This document shows positions 1 through 8,895 of a DNA stretch of 64,000 bases, one piece after another; the stretch's first letter is position 1, and every line of letters starts with the position of its first letter. Both the position numbers and the translations under genes were made by a program. The notes beneath the pieces are model-generated. The model worked only from the letters and a program-made list of their open reading frames with translations. It did not search any database and had not been told where the DNA came from. The stretch is from contig NZ_JAHRCY010000026.1 in NCBI RefSeq assembly GCF_019083965.1, positions 42,530 to 106,529 on the forward strand, in the 5' to 3' direction. Source of the DNA: Catellatospora tritici. Lineage in GTDB: Bacteria; Actinomycetota; Actinomycetes; Mycobacteriales; Micromonosporaceae.

Positions 1-1749
1 ACCCAGTTCACCCAGCCCGGCTGGAAGTTCCTGAACAGCTCGGCCAGCGCCTACCTCGGCGGCAACCGGGCCAACGGCAGCTACGTGTCGTTGAAGTCGC
101 CGAACAACGTCGACTACTCGACGATCTACGAAACCGCGGGCTCGCCCGGTACGCAGACGGTGAACGTGACCGTCTCCGGTGGGCTCAGCACCGGCACGGT
201 GCACGTATGGTCGACGGACCTGAACTCGAACAACACCGCCGACCACCTGGTGAGGCAGGCCGACATTCTCCCGTCGGGCGGGGCGTACACGCTGACGCTG
301 CAGCCCAACCGGATCTACACGGTGACCACCACCTCCGGCGGCGGCAAGGGCACGGCGACGTCCCCGGCGACCTCGTCGCTGCCGCTGCCGTACGCGGACA
401 ACTTCGAGTCCTACAACGTGCGCGGCATGGCGAAGTACTTCTCCGACATGCAGGGCTCGTACGAGGTGCGCAACTGCGTGGCGGGCCACACCGGCAGGTG
501 CCTGCAGCAGGTGGCGCCGATCCGGCCGATCAACTGGCAGGACGACAGCGACGCGTACACCCTGGTCGGTGATCCGGCGTGGTCGAACTACACGGTCAGC
601 CTCGACGTGGACATGCAGCAGGCCGGGACGGTGACCCTGCTCGGCCGGGCCAACACCCAGCTGCGTCCGCAGTACAAGCAGGCCGCCTACCAGCTGCGGC
701 TCAACAACAACGGCGGCTGGTCGATCGAGCGCAACAGCACCGGCGGCGTGCGTACCGTGCTGGCCTCCGGCACCCGCGCGGCGCTGGGCCTCAACACCTG
801 GCACAGCCTGAAACTCGGCTTCACCGGCGACCAGATCACCGCCTCGGTCGACAACGGCACGCTGGCCACGGTGACCGACAGCTCGTTCAACTACGGCCAG
901 GTAGGCATCGGCGTGGTGGGCTACCAGACCAACATGTTCGACAACCTGAACGTCACCCCCAACGGGCCCGGCAACGTCTCCGGCATCCTCAAGGGCCAGG
1001 AGTCGGGGCTGTGCGTCGACGTGCCCGCCGCGAGCCAGACCAACGGCACCGCGGTCAACCTGTGGGACTGCAACGGCGCCGCCAACCAGAAGTGGACCGC
1101 GACCCCGCAGGGCACGCTGTCGGTGTACGGCACCAAGTGCCTGGACGCCAACGCCGGCGGCACCGCCGACGGCACGGTCGTGCAGATCTGGGACTGCAAC
1201 GGCAGTGGCGCCCAGCAGTGGACGGTCAACGCCGACGGCTCGGTGGTCAACGGCGGCTCGGGCAAGTGCCTGGACGTGGTCAACCACGGCGTGGTCAACG
1301 GCGCCGGCCTGGTGCTCTGGGGCTGCAACGGCGGCGTCAACCAGAAGTTCGCGCGCGGCGCGGCCCCGGGCATCCTCAGGGGCCAGGAGTCGGACAAGTG
1401 CGTCGACGTGCCCGCCGCAAACCAGGCCAACGGCACCCGGCCCGCGCTGTGGGACTGCAACAACGGCACCAACCAGCTGTGGGAGTCCACCACCACCAAC
1501 CAGCTCAAGGTCTTCGACACCAAGTGCCTGGACGTGGCGGGCGGCAGCACCGCCGACGGCGCCGTGGTGCAGATCTACGACTGCAACGGATCGACCGCGC
1601 AGCAGTGGCGGATCAGGTCCGACGGTTCGGTGATCGGGGTCGGGTCCGGCAAATGTCTGGACGCGCTCGGCCACGGCACCGCCAACGGCACCCAGTTTGT
1701 GATCTGGACGTGTAACGGAGCCGCGAACCAGAAGTGGTTCCGCAGCTGA
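1..1749 (+). CDS. GH59-like galactosylceramidase, C-terminal part, with two ricin-type lectin domains (5' truncated)
   Basis: The reading frame is open from base 1, so the catalytic N-terminus lies outside the window and 582 residues remain. The first residues (FTQPGWKFL, then GSYVSLKSP) resemble the end of the catalytic part of GH59 galactocerebrosidases. They are followed by a beta-sandwich/LamG-like lectin domain (about residues 120-320) typical of that family. Two ricin B domains follow, each with three QxW-type repeats (QKW, QQW, QKF; then QLW, QQW, QKW). The protein is probably secreted and acts on galactosyl glycoconjugates while lectin-bound to polysaccharide. The GH59 call rests on a short stretch plus domain order; the lectin domains are clear. 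Confidence 0.68.
   Translation, partial: TQFTQPGWKFLNSSASAYLGGNRANGSYVSLKSPNNVDYSTIYETAGSPGTQTVNVTVSGGLSTGTVHVWSTDLNSNNTADHLVRQADILPSGGAYTLTLQPNRIYTVTTTSGGGKGTATSPATSSLPLPYADNFESYNVRGMAKYFSDMQGSYEVRNCVAGHTGRCLQQVAPIRPINWQDDSDAYTLVGDPAWSNYTVSLDVDMQQAGTVTLLGRANTQLRPQYKQAAYQLRLNNNGGWSIERNSTGGVRTVLASGTRAALGLNTWHSLKLGFTGDQITASVDNGTLATVTDSSFNYGQVGIGVVGYQTNMFDNLNVTPNGPGNVSGILKGQESGLCVDVPAASQTNGTAVNLWDCNGAANQKWTATPQGTLSVYGTKCLDANAGGTADGTVVQIWDCNGSGAQQWTVNADGSVVNGGSGKCLDVVNHGVVNGAGLVLWGCNGGVNQKFARGAAPGILRGQESDKCVDVPAANQANGTRPALWDCNNGTNQLWESTTTNQLKVFDTKCLDVAGGSTADGAVVQIYDCNGSTAQQWRIRSDGSVIGVGSGKCLDALGHGTANGTQFVIWTCNGAANQKWFRS
978..1746 (+). repeat. Tandem duplication of a ricin-lectin domain within the first gene
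   Basis: Two units of about 385 bp (978-1365 and 1368-1746) encode near-parallel trefoil domains. Each begins with GIL(K/R)GQES and CVDVPAA and ends after a third QxW-like motif. The DNA of the unit starts is also strikingly similar, which points to a recent internal duplication rather than independent capture. Confidence 0.75.
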
Positions 1750-1829
1750 GGCCATGAACGTCCGTCCCGGGTCCCGCGCCGACACCGACGGCCGGGACCC
1801 GCCACCCCGTGTCAACGACAGGAGCAGTC

Positions 1830-2936
1830 ATGCGTACCAACCTCAGGCGGCTGGCCGCCGCTTGCGGCATCGTCCTGGCCGCCACGCTGGTACCGGCCGC
1901 GGCGACGCCCGCGCAGGCCGAGTCCAACGGCGGTGTGCGGATCATGCCGCTGGGCGCCTCCATCACCGACGGTTTCAACGTGCCCGGCGGCTACCGCATC
2001 GGACTGTGGCAGCGGTTGGTCGCGGGCGGCTACACCGCGGACTTCGTCGGCTCGGCCGCCAACGGGCCGAGTTCGCTGGGCGACCACGACCACGAAGGCC
2101 ACTCCGGCTGGCGTATCGACCAGATCGACGCCAGTGTCGTCGGCTGGATCCGCGCCGCCAATCCGCGCACCATCCTGCTGCACGTCGGCACCAACGATGT
2201 GAACCAGAACCACGACCTGGCCAACGCCCCCGCCCGGCTGTCCGCGCTCATCGACCGGATCCGTGTCAACGCGCCGCTGGTCGAGCTGTTCGTCGCCCAG
2301 ATCGCCCCGGAGACCGACCCGGTGTACGAAGCGCGGATCAAGACCTTCAACGCCGCCATCCCCGGCATCGTCGCGCAGAAGGGGCCCCTGACCCACCTGG
2401 TGGACATGCACGCGGTGCTCACCACCGCCGACCTGGCCGACGGCACGCATCCCACCGCCGCCGGCTACGACAAGATGGCCGCCCGCTGGTACAGCGCGCT
2501 GCAGTCGGCCCCCGCCGCCCTCACCCCGGTGGCCACGCCGCCGGTCGGGACGGCGGCACTGCTGGACAACCCCCAGTCGACCCGCTGCCTGGACGTCCCG
2601 AACAGCAGCACCGTCAACGGCACCCAGCTCCAGATCTTCGACTGCAACGGCAGCAGCGCCCAGCGCTGGACCCGCACCGCCTCCGCCGAACTGCGCGTCT
2701 ACGGCGCCCGCTGCCTCGACGTCAACGCCAACGGCTCGGCCAACGGCACCAGGATCCAGCTCTGGACCTGCAACAACACCGCCGCGCAGCACTTCACCTT
2801 CGGCGCCGACGGCACCATCCGCCACCAGGCCTCGGGCAAGTGCGTCGACGTCACCTCCAGCGGCACCGCCAACGGCACCCTGGTACAGCTCTACGCCTGC
2901 AACGGCACCGGCGCCCAGCGCTGGACGGCCCGCTGA
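1830..2936 (+). CDS. Secreted SGNH/GDSL-family esterase with C-terminal ricin-type lectin domain
   Basis: The product has 368 residues. An ATG at 1830 follows an AGGAG box, and the N-terminus is a Sec signal peptide (two Arg, hydrophobic stretch, cleavage near TPAQA). The SGNH hydrolase core shows block I as GASITDG, the GTND block (HVGTNDVNQN) and the catalytic DGTHP/AAGY block near residues 205-215. A ricin B domain with three QxW-like repeats (QRW, QHF, QRW) occupies about residues 240-368 and resembles those of the preceding gene. Its role is probably deacetylation or ester cleavage on polysaccharide outside the cell. It lies 80 bp downstream of the lectin-tagged hydrolase and may be co-expressed. 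Confidence 0.85.
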   Translation: MRTNLRRLAAACGIVLAATLVPAAATPAQAESNGGVRIMPLGASITDGFNVPGGYRIGLWQRLVAGGYTADFVGSAANGPSSLGDHDHEGHSGWRIDQIDASVVGWIRAANPRTILLHVGTNDVNQNHDLANAPARLSALIDRIRVNAPLVELFVAQIAPETDPVYEARIKTFNAAIPGIVAQKGPLTHLVDMHAVLTTADLADGTHPTAAGYDKMAARWYSALQSAPAALTPVATPPVGTAALLDNPQSTRCLDVPNSSTVNGTQLQIFDCNGSSAQRWTRTASAELRVYGARCLDVNANGSANGTRIQLWTCNNTAAQHFTFGADGTIRHQASGKCVDVTSSGTANGTLVQLYACNGTGAQRWTAR

Positions 2937-3015
2937 CCAGCACCTCCATCGGCCGAATCGGGTGAGCGGGATAAATCGGTTGCGCTGGTGCGGTGCTGAG
3001 ACTTGGCTGTGCGGC

Positions 3016-3975
3016 ATGTCAGCCCCCTCACCGATCTTCGTAGCGGGTACGGGTCGTTCGGGAACATCGCAGCTCGCGAACATTCTCGGCGAACATCCGC
3101 AGATCCACAGAATTCCGATCGAGACCCGGTTCCTCGTCGATCCGGGTGGCCTGCGGGACCTGGCGGACGCGCTCACGATTCGGTATGACCCTTTCGTCGG
3201 GGAGGACGCCCTGCGCAGGCTGAGCGACATCCTGACGGTGCGACTGCCCGGCAGGCTCGACAGGGATCGTGGCCATACCGTTCCCCAGGCCATCGGCCAA
3301 CGGTATTACTGGGACGCGGTGGGACGGCTGTGGTCGGAGCTGGTCGCGAGCACGTTCGACCAGTCCGTGCCCGCGGCGGGGTTCGGGCACGCCGACTGGC
3401 CTGCCGGGCCGTTCGAGCCGCAGCACGCCCGGCAGACGATCGCCAGGTACTTCAGCGATCGGCGCGAGCTGCTCGAGATCCTTCGGCGCGCCATCGACAC
3501 GATGTTCGGCGGCGCGGCCGCCGAGGCGGGAAAGCCGACCTGGTGCGAGAAGACACCGTTCAACCTGCTGTACATGGACTTCCTGTGGGAGCTCGTGCCC
3601 GAGGCGACCATCGTCCACATCAAGCGCCACCCGGTCTCGGTGGTCGCGTCACACGTCGACCAGCCCTGGGCACCGCCCACGGTCGACGGCGCGCTCGCAT
3701 GGCTCGAACCGGTCTACGCCCGATGGCTCGCCTGGAAGGCCACGGTCGATCTGACGGGCAGGCGGTATGTGGAGGTGAAGGCCGAGGATCTCGCGGCCGA
3801 CTGGCCCGAGCAGCGCCGCGCCCTGTTCGAACTGCTCGGTGTGGACGACTTCGAAACCAGGTCGACGTTCCGCCCGCGCTTTCTGGAAAGTCGCGATGAC
3901 CAGTTCGATCCTGCCACCCGAGAGTTCCTGGAACGAACACTTGCCGATGTCATCCCCGCCATGGGATACGCGTAG
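3016..3975 (+). CDS. PAPS-dependent sulfotransferase family protein
   Basis: The product has 319 residues. The PAPS 5'-phosphosulfate-binding loop is right at the N-terminus (FVAGTGRSGTSQLA), and the 3'-phosphate-binding segment is the later block IVHIKRHPVSVVASH around residues 200-214. This layout is standard for sulfotransferase family 3 enzymes, which transfer sulfate from PAPS to a hydroxyl. I chose the ATG at 3016 because it places the loop at the usual distance from the start. A GTG at 2962 in frame is possible, and neither has a good ribosome site. The substrate cannot be read from the sequence. Confidence 0.75.
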   Translation: MSAPSPIFVAGTGRSGTSQLANILGEHPQIHRIPIETRFLVDPGGLRDLADALTIRYDPFVGEDALRRLSDILTVRLPGRLDRDRGHTVPQAIGQRYYWDAVGRLWSELVASTFDQSVPAAGFGHADWPAGPFEPQHARQTIARYFSDRRELLEILRRAIDTMFGGAAAEAGKPTWCEKTPFNLLYMDFLWELVPEATIVHIKRHPVSVVASHVDQPWAPPTVDGALAWLEPVYARWLAWKATVDLTGRRYVEVKAEDLAADWPEQRRALFELLGVDDFETRSTFRPRFLESRDDQFDPATREFLERTLADVIPAMGYA

Positions 3976-3977
3976 CG

Positions 3978-4211
3978 GTGGCCGGATCCTGCCCGACAAC
4001 GCGACGACCGGGCCCGAGCGCCGAGCCGCCGAGCTGGCCGCGCTCACCGGTGGCGGCCGCCGACTGCGGGGAGCCCCTCGTCGGCGTGCGCACGATGGCG
4101 GCGCTGCGGATGGACCACCTGCTCGCCGACGCCGACGGCGCGTACGCCCGGGTCCGGCAGGGGGTGGCCGACCGACTGGTGATGGCGGCCCGCTGTGGCG
4201 CCCAGCTGTGA
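3978..4211 (+). pseudogene. Possible decayed gene fragment before the Rrf2 regulator
   Basis: Between the sulfotransferase and the Rrf2 gene an open frame encodes a peptide ending in ARVRQGVADRLVMAARCGAQL-like sequence. A neighbouring frame carries ERRAAELAALTGG. The two read like consecutive pieces of one protein separated by a frameshift, and no start with a ribosome site is visible. I do not recognise the family. It may equally be GC-rich chance coding in an intergenic gap. Confidence 0.2.
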
Positions 4212-4265
4212 CCCACGGCACCCGTACTCGGACAGTTTTCATCCGGAATGCGTACCATGGAGCGC

Positions 4266-4736
4266 ATGAAGCTGTCCGGGGGCGTGGAGTGGGCGCTGCA
4301 CTGCTGTTTCGCGCTGACCGCGGCCACTGAACCGGTGCCTGCCGTCCGGCTCGCCAAGCTGCACGACGTCTCCCCCAGCTACCTGGCCAAGCAACTGCAG
4401 GAACTGTCCCGGGCCGGACTCGTACGCTCGGTGCAGGGTAAGGCGGGCGGCTACCTGCTCACCCGCCCGGCCGAGGAGATCACCGTGCTCGACGTCGTCG
4501 AGGCGATCGAAGGACCCGCCGGGGCGTTCGTCTGCACCGAGGTGCGGCAGCGCGGCCCGCTGGCCACCCCGCCGGAGTCGTGCGCCGCCCCGTGTGGCAT
4601 CGCCCGGGTCATGTACGAGGCCGACCACGCCTGGCGGCAGTCGCTGCGGCGGGTGACGATCGCCGACCTCGCCCGCGACGCGGGCAGCGACTCCGCGGCT
4701 CGGGTCCGCGACTGGCTGGCCACCGGTCGAGCCTGA
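4266..4736 (+). CDS. Rrf2-family transcriptional regulator
   Basis: The product has 156 residues. It starts MKLSGGVEWALHC and has the classic Rrf2 winged helix (SPSYLAKQLQELSRAGLVRS, GKAGGYLLTRP). Three cysteines in the C-terminal half (FVC, SCAAPC) could hold an Fe-S cluster or act as thiol sensors, but their spacing differs from IscR. Two ATGs lie just upstream (4248 and 4257); 4266 is chosen because the family begins with M-[KR]-[LI]-[ST]. Target genes are not evident; the gene stands alone between poorly coding stretches. Confidence 0.85.
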   Translation: MKLSGGVEWALHCCFALTAATEPVPAVRLAKLHDVSPSYLAKQLQELSRAGLVRSVQGKAGGYLLTRPAEEITVLDVVEAIEGPAGAFVCTEVRQRGPLATPPESCAAPCGIARVMYEADHAWRQSLRRVTIADLARDAGSDSAARVRDWLATGRA

Positions 4737-4840
4737 CCGTCCGGGCGCAGCACCACCACCCCGGCCCCGTGCCCGTCCACGGCGGCGGCTTCGACCCGGT
4801 CCAGGTTGACCGCGCCGGCGGCGATGCTCGGGAGGCAGCC
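4731..4840 (-). pseudogene. Possible relic of the C-terminus of an aromatic flavin monooxygenase
   Basis: The minus strand reads NLDRVEAAAVDG, then GAGVVVLRPDG followed by Ala and Arg. This resembles the last residues of PheA/TfdB-type FAD monooxygenases (an A-x-LVRPDG-x-x-A-W-R ending) that hydroxylate aromatic polyketides. There is no intact upstream domain; the frame runs into GC-rich noise. I infer a deletion remnant, but the match is short. Confidence 0.28.
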
Positions 4841-5223
4841 GTCGGCGGCTTGCCGCTCCACGGGGCCTCGGCCGGCCGGTGCCGGCGAACCGGTCCGGCA
4901 CGGGCCGGAATCCGTCGCTGTCATGACACCGAGTGGTCCACGGACCGCATCCTGGCGTCCGGCCGCACCGATATGGCGCCCGCCTGTTCGGCGGAGGACC
5001 GGAACTCATTTCAGCACACAGCGGTTGCCCATCGAACGACGCCGTCGACGGCATGCGGAATCTTCCCTCCAGTTAGGATAGAATAAGCATCGATAGAACG
5101 ATCCCGGTCGAACCGACCGCATTTCATTAATGGATCGTTCATAACCGCCCGATGATGGGCCTCCCCACTATTCATTTCTTTCTCGCGGCCCGTTTGATCG
5201 CGCCGGTCCATCCTGGAGGAGAC
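4841..5223. other. Gene-free stretch with upstream region of the DUF1684 gene
   Basis: No convincing gene is seen. The last 180 bases are notably AT-richer (around 5065-5175) than the flanks and probably carry the promoter of the gene starting at 5224. I could not fix -35/-10 boxes. Confidence 0.4.
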
Positions 5224-6006
5224 ATGACGGAAACCACGACACAGCACGATGTCGAACAGTGGCGGCTGTGGCGGACCGAACGGGAGGAGTCGCTGCGCGA
5301 GCCGCACGGCTGGCTCAGCCCGGTCGCACTGCACTGGCTGACGGACCAGCCGACCGGCTTCGACGACCTGCCCGGTTCCTGGAGCGCCGACGGCGACGGC
5401 GTCACGCTGCGGGCGCGGGCGGAGGACGGCTTCACCGCCGACGGCGCACCGGTGCACGGCGAGATCCGGCTCGACCGGTCGACCCCGAAGATCGTCCTGG
5501 GCGACAGGCAGGTCGAGGTGATGGGCCACAACATCGGCTGGGCGGTCCGGGTGCGCGACCCGCGGTCCCCGGCCCTGACCGGGTTCACCGGCGTGCCCAC
5601 CCGCGACTACGACCCCCGCTGGGCCGTGCCCGGCGTGTACGAGCCCTACGACGAGCCGCGGCAGGTCACCGTGGGTGCCGTCGTCGCGGGGCTGATCCAG
5701 CCCGCGTCGGCCGTCGGCGTGGTCCGGTTCGAGGTGGACGGGGTCGAGCACCGGCTGACCGCGTTCGCGGGCGGAGCGAACCTGGTCATCCTGTTCAACG
5801 ACGCGACCAGCGGAGACACCACCTTCTGGGGCTCGCGGGCGCTGGTCATCCCGGTCCCCGGTCCGGACGGGCGGCTGTTGGTCGACTTCAACCGGGCGAC
5901 GAATCCGCCTGCCGCGTTCACCGACCACGCCACCTGCCCGGTGCCGCCGACGGAGAACCGGCTGCCCGTCGCCGTCGAGGCGGGCGAACTCAAGCCCCGC
6001 CGATGA
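5224..6006 (+). CDS. DUF1684 domain-containing protein
   Basis: The product has 260 residues. An ATG at 5224 follows GGAGGA at ideal spacing. It begins with the family opening (WRLWRTEREESLREPHGWLSPVALHWL) and ends with the DUF1684 block (FVFNDATSG-like LFNDATSGDTTFWGSRALV, DFNRATNPPAAF). No signal peptide or membrane segment is present, so it should be cytosolic. The biochemical role of this family is unknown. It is transcribed towards the amino-acid transporter operon and shares a two-sided terminator with it. Confidence 0.85.
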   Translation: MTETTTQHDVEQWRLWRTEREESLREPHGWLSPVALHWLTDQPTGFDDLPGSWSADGDGVTLRARAEDGFTADGAPVHGEIRLDRSTPKIVLGDRQVEVMGHNIGWAVRVRDPRSPALTGFTGVPTRDYDPRWAVPGVYEPYDEPRQVTVGAVVAGLIQPASAVGVVRFEVDGVEHRLTAFAGGANLVILFNDATSGDTTFWGSRALVIPVPGPDGRLLVDFNRATNPPAAFTDHATCPVPPTENRLPVAVEAGELKPRR

Positions 6007-6012
6007 CACTCG

Positions 6013-6046
6013 GGCGGGCCGACCGGCGGCACCCGGTCGACCCGCC
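6013..6046. terminator. Bidirectional hairpin between convergent genes
   Basis: The stem pairs GGCGGG and CGACCGG with their complements (13 bp, one C/A mismatch) around a 6-nt loop. It lies exactly between the stops of the DUF1684 gene and the amino-acid binding protein gene. Confidence 0.7.
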
Positions 6047-6054
6047 GCGACAGG

Positions 6055-7023
6055 TCACTTCTTGCGCGGCGTGCCCGGCGGGTTGATCAGGGAGCCGGTC
6101 ACCTTCTCATGGTCCAGACCCCAACGCGCCAGCACCTCGGCGTACTTGCCGTTGGCGATGATCGAGTTCAAGGCCTCGTTGAGCGCCTTGATCAGTCCGT
6201 TGTCCTTGACGGTCATCGCGCCGATCAGCGCCGGAGTGGGGCTGTAGTAGTCGCCGACCAACTTGCTCTCCTTGGCCACCTGCACGTGGTAGGCCGACAG
6301 CGAGTGCGGCCCGAAGAACGCCTCGATCCGGCCGGACTTGAGGGCCAGCCAGTAGTCGGTCTGGGTCTGGTAGTACTGGATCTTCGTCTCGGGCAGCTTG
6401 GCCGCCTTGTTCTCGTCCAGCCAGGCCAGCAGTACCTTCTCCTGGTTGGACCCCGAGCCGACCCCGACGGTCAGACCGGCGACGTCGGCCGGCTTCTCGA
6501 TCTTTGTGATCTTGCTGTCCGCCGCAACCTCCCAGGTCAGGCTGTCCGCCCGGTACGTGGCGAAGTCGTAGATGTCCTTGCGCTCCTCGGTCACCGTGAT
6601 GTTCGAGAAGCCCACGTCGTACTTGCCGGAGCGGATCGACAGGAAGAGGTTCTCCCACGACGACTGGGTCACCGTCAGCTTGAGGCCGAGCGTGTCGGCG
6701 ACCAGCTGCGCAATGTCGATCTCGACGCCGACCACGGTCTTGTCGTCGTCGGCGAGGAAGGCCAGCGGGGGCACGCCGTTGCTGATCGTGCCGACCGCCA
6801 GCTCGCCCTTGCCGCTGATGGCGGCCGGGACCAGGTCCGCGATCGCCTGCACCCTCTCGGCCCGCACCCGGTTCTGCTCCGGCGCGGTATTGATCTTCGT
6901 GGCGGCGCTGGGGTCGGCGGCGCGACCGCCGTCCTCGGGGTTGGCGCAGGCGGCGGTGAGCGCGAGCACCGCTATGGAGAGCGCGGCCAGAACGGGTCTG
7001 ACCCGGCGCGAAAGCGAAGACAC
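6055..7023 (-). CDS. Polar amino-acid ABC transporter, substrate-binding lipoprotein
   Basis: The product has 322 residues. The GTG at 7023 is preceded by AAGGAG at good spacing. The signal peptide ends in the lipobox LTAAC, so the mature protein is anchored to the outer membrane face. The fold is SBP family 3 (cl. GlnH/HisJ), with the signature VGVEIDIAQLVADTLGLKL and GKYDVGFSNITVTEERK. It should bind a polar amino acid or a related small cation and pass it to the permease encoded upstream. The ATPase and permease genes lie upstream on the same strand (gap about 100 bp). Confidence 0.9.
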   Translation of the reverse strand: MSSLSRRVRPVLAALSIAVLALTAACANPEDGGRAADPSAATKINTAPEQNRVRAERVQAIADLVPAAISGKGELAVGTISNGVPPLAFLADDDKTVVGVEIDIAQLVADTLGLKLTVTQSSWENLFLSIRSGKYDVGFSNITVTEERKDIYDFATYRADSLTWEVAADSKITKIEKPADVAGLTVGVGSGSNQEKVLLAWLDENKAAKLPETKIQYYQTQTDYWLALKSGRIEAFFGPHSLSAYHVQVAKESKLVGDYYSPTPALIGAMTVKDNGLIKALNEALNSIIANGKYAEVLARWGLDHEKVTGSLINPPGTPRKK

Positions 7024-7123
7024 GATTTCACTCCTTGGGTATCGGTATTGCCGGACGAGGGTGTGCGGAGCCGAGCCGGGGCGGCAGCGGCGCCGCCGGC
7101 ACGGGGGACTGTGGGAAGGAAGG

Positions 7124-7888
7124 TCAGAGCACCTTGCTGAGGAAGGCGCGGGTGCGCTCCTGGACCGGGTTGTCGAGCACCTGACCGGGCGGGCCCTGCT
7201 CGACGACGATCCCCTCGTCCACGAAGAGCACCGCGTCGGCGACCTCCCGGACGAAGCCGATCTCATGGCTGACCAGGATCATCGTGGTGCCGGTCCCGGC
7301 CAGGCCGTTGATGGTGTCGAGCACCTCGCCCACCAGCTCGGGGTCCAGCGCGGAGGTGGGCTCGTCGAACAGCAGCACCTTGGGCCGCAGCGCCAGCGCC
7401 CGCGCGATGGCCACTCGCTGCTGCTGCCCACCGGAGAGCTGACGGGGGTAGACGTGCACCTTGTCGGCCAGCCCGACCTGGTCGAGCAGTTCGAGCGCGA
7501 GCTCGCGCACCTCGGTCCGGGGACGACCCTGTGCCGCCACCGGCGCCAGGGTCACGTTGTCGAGCACGGTGAGGTGCGGAAACAGGTTGAAGTTCTGGAA
7601 GACGAACCCGATGTTGGTGCGCTGGCGCAGGATCTGGATCGGCCGCAAGGTGCGCAACCGGTCGCCGACTCTGCGGTAGCCGACCAGCTCGCCGTCGATG
7701 CGCACATAGCCGTGATCGGCCCGCTCCAGGTGGTTGAGCACCCGCAGCAGCGTGGACTTGCCGGAGCCGGACGGTCCGATGATCGCGGTCACCCGGCCGG
7801 GCATGACCTCCAGGTCCACCCCGCGCAGCACCTCCAGGGTGCCGAAACTCTTGTGGATGCCGCGTGCCTGCACCATGGGCCGGGTCAT
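7124..7888 (-). CDS. Polar amino-acid ABC transporter, ATP-binding protein
   Basis: The product has 254 residues. Walker A is GPSGSGKST, the ABC signature is LSGGQQQR, Walker B is VLLFDEPTSALDPE, and the switch histidine lies in ILVSHEIGF. It is closest in form to GlnQ/HisP-type importers. Its start overlaps the permease stop by 4 bp (ATGA), showing translational coupling. It powers uptake through the adjacent permease. Confidence 0.93.
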   Translation of the reverse strand: MTRPMVQARGIHKSFGTLEVLRGVDLEVMPGRVTAIIGPSGSGKSTLLRVLNHLERADHGYVRIDGELVGYRRVGDRLRTLRPIQILRQRTNIGFVFQNFNLFPHLTVLDNVTLAPVAAQGRPRTEVRELALELLDQVGLADKVHVYPRQLSGGQQQRVAIARALALRPKVLLFDEPTSALDPELVGEVLDTINGLAGTGTTMILVSHEIGFVREVADAVLFVDEGIVVEQGPPGQVLDNPVQERTRAFLSKVL

Positions 7889-8895
7889 CGCGAACCTCCG
7901 GGCAGCGCGGTCCGGGCACCGGTCGCGGATCCGGCGAGTGTCGCCCGCAGCCGCGACCGCAGTGTCGGCGGCGGGTTGCGCAGCGCGCCCCGGGCGTAGA
8001 ACCGCTCGATGTAGTGCTGGACGATCGACAGGATGGTGGTGAGGATCAGATACCAGACGGCGGCGACCAACAGCAGGGCGATGACCCGGCCGTTGCGGTT
8101 GTAGATCACCTGTACCTGGTAGAACAGCTCCGGCAGCGCCATGATGTAGACCACGGACGTGCCCTTGACCAGGCCGATCAATTCGTTTCCGGCGTTGGGG
8201 ATGATCGCGCGCATCGCCTGCGGCAGCACGATCCGGCGCAGCTGGTGGAACCGGGGCAGGCCGAGCGAGGCGGCCGCCTCCAGCTGGCCCTGGTCGACCG
8301 AGATCAGTCCGGAGCGGACGATCTCACTGGCGTAGGCGGCCTGGTGCAGGGCGAGCCCGAGGGTCGCCGCGGTCATCGGTCCGATCAGGTCCATCGTCCC
8401 GATCTCGAAGAACGACGGGCCGAACGGAACGCCGAAACTGATGTGCTTGTAGAGCAGCGCCAGGTTGTACCAGAACAGCAGCTGCAGGATCAGCGGCACC
8501 GAGCGGAACAGCCACACGTAGCCCCACGCCGCCCCCGACAGCAGCGGATTGCCCGACATCCGCATCAGGGCCAGGACGGTGCCCAGCGCGAAGCCGAGGA
8601 CCAGGCCCAGCGCGGTCAGTCGCAGCGTCAGCCAGACAGCCTCCACCACCGTCTCGGAGAACAGGTACTGCCCGACGATCGGCCAGTCCCAGGCCGGATT
8701 CGTCACCAGCATGTGTCCGGCCATCGCCAGCAGCACCAGGACCACCGCGACGGCGGCCCACCGCCCGGGACGCAGGTTGCGGGCCACCGGCAGGCCGGAC
8801 ACGTCGTCGGGGTCCGTCCCGCCGAGCGGATGCGCCGCCGGGGCGGTGTCCAGGTCCGCTGTCGCGTCCGGGGCGGCAGCGGTTCGCTTCGCCAT
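7885..8895 (-). CDS. Polar amino-acid ABC transporter, permease
   Basis: The product has 336 residues. The ATG at 8895 follows a GGAGG box. After an unusually long cytosolic N-terminus (about 45 residues rich in Ala/Asp) come five or six membrane segments and the HisM/GlnP permease signature (the EAA-like loop EAAASLGLPRFHQLRRIVLPQA). A DVVEAVWLTLRLTALG-like segment starts the core. It is the first gene of the operon permease-ATPase-binding protein, divergent from a lipoprotein gene across a 321-bp region. Confidence 0.9.
   Translation of the reverse strand: MAKRTAAAPDATADLDTAPAAHPLGGTDPDDVSGLPVARNLRPGRWAAVAVVLVLLAMAGHMLVTNPAWDWPIVGQYLFSETVVEAVWLTLRLTALGLVLGFALGTVLALMRMSGNPLLSGAAWGYVWLFRSVPLILQLLFWYNLALLYKHISFGVPFGPSFFEIGTMDLIGPMTAATLGLALHQAAYASEIVRSGLISVDQGQLEAAASLGLPRFHQLRRIVLPQAMRAIIPNAGNELIGLVKGTSVVYIMALPELFYQVQVIYNRNGRVIALLLVAAVWYLILTTILSIVQHYIERFYARGALRNPPPTLRSRLRATLAGSATGARTALPGGSR

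Noticed and set aside
6055..8895. Amino-acid ABC transporter as part of the polyketide cluster
   Set aside because: No SARP repeats face its operon and it has a normal housekeeping layout; its closeness to the lipoprotein gene is not enough.
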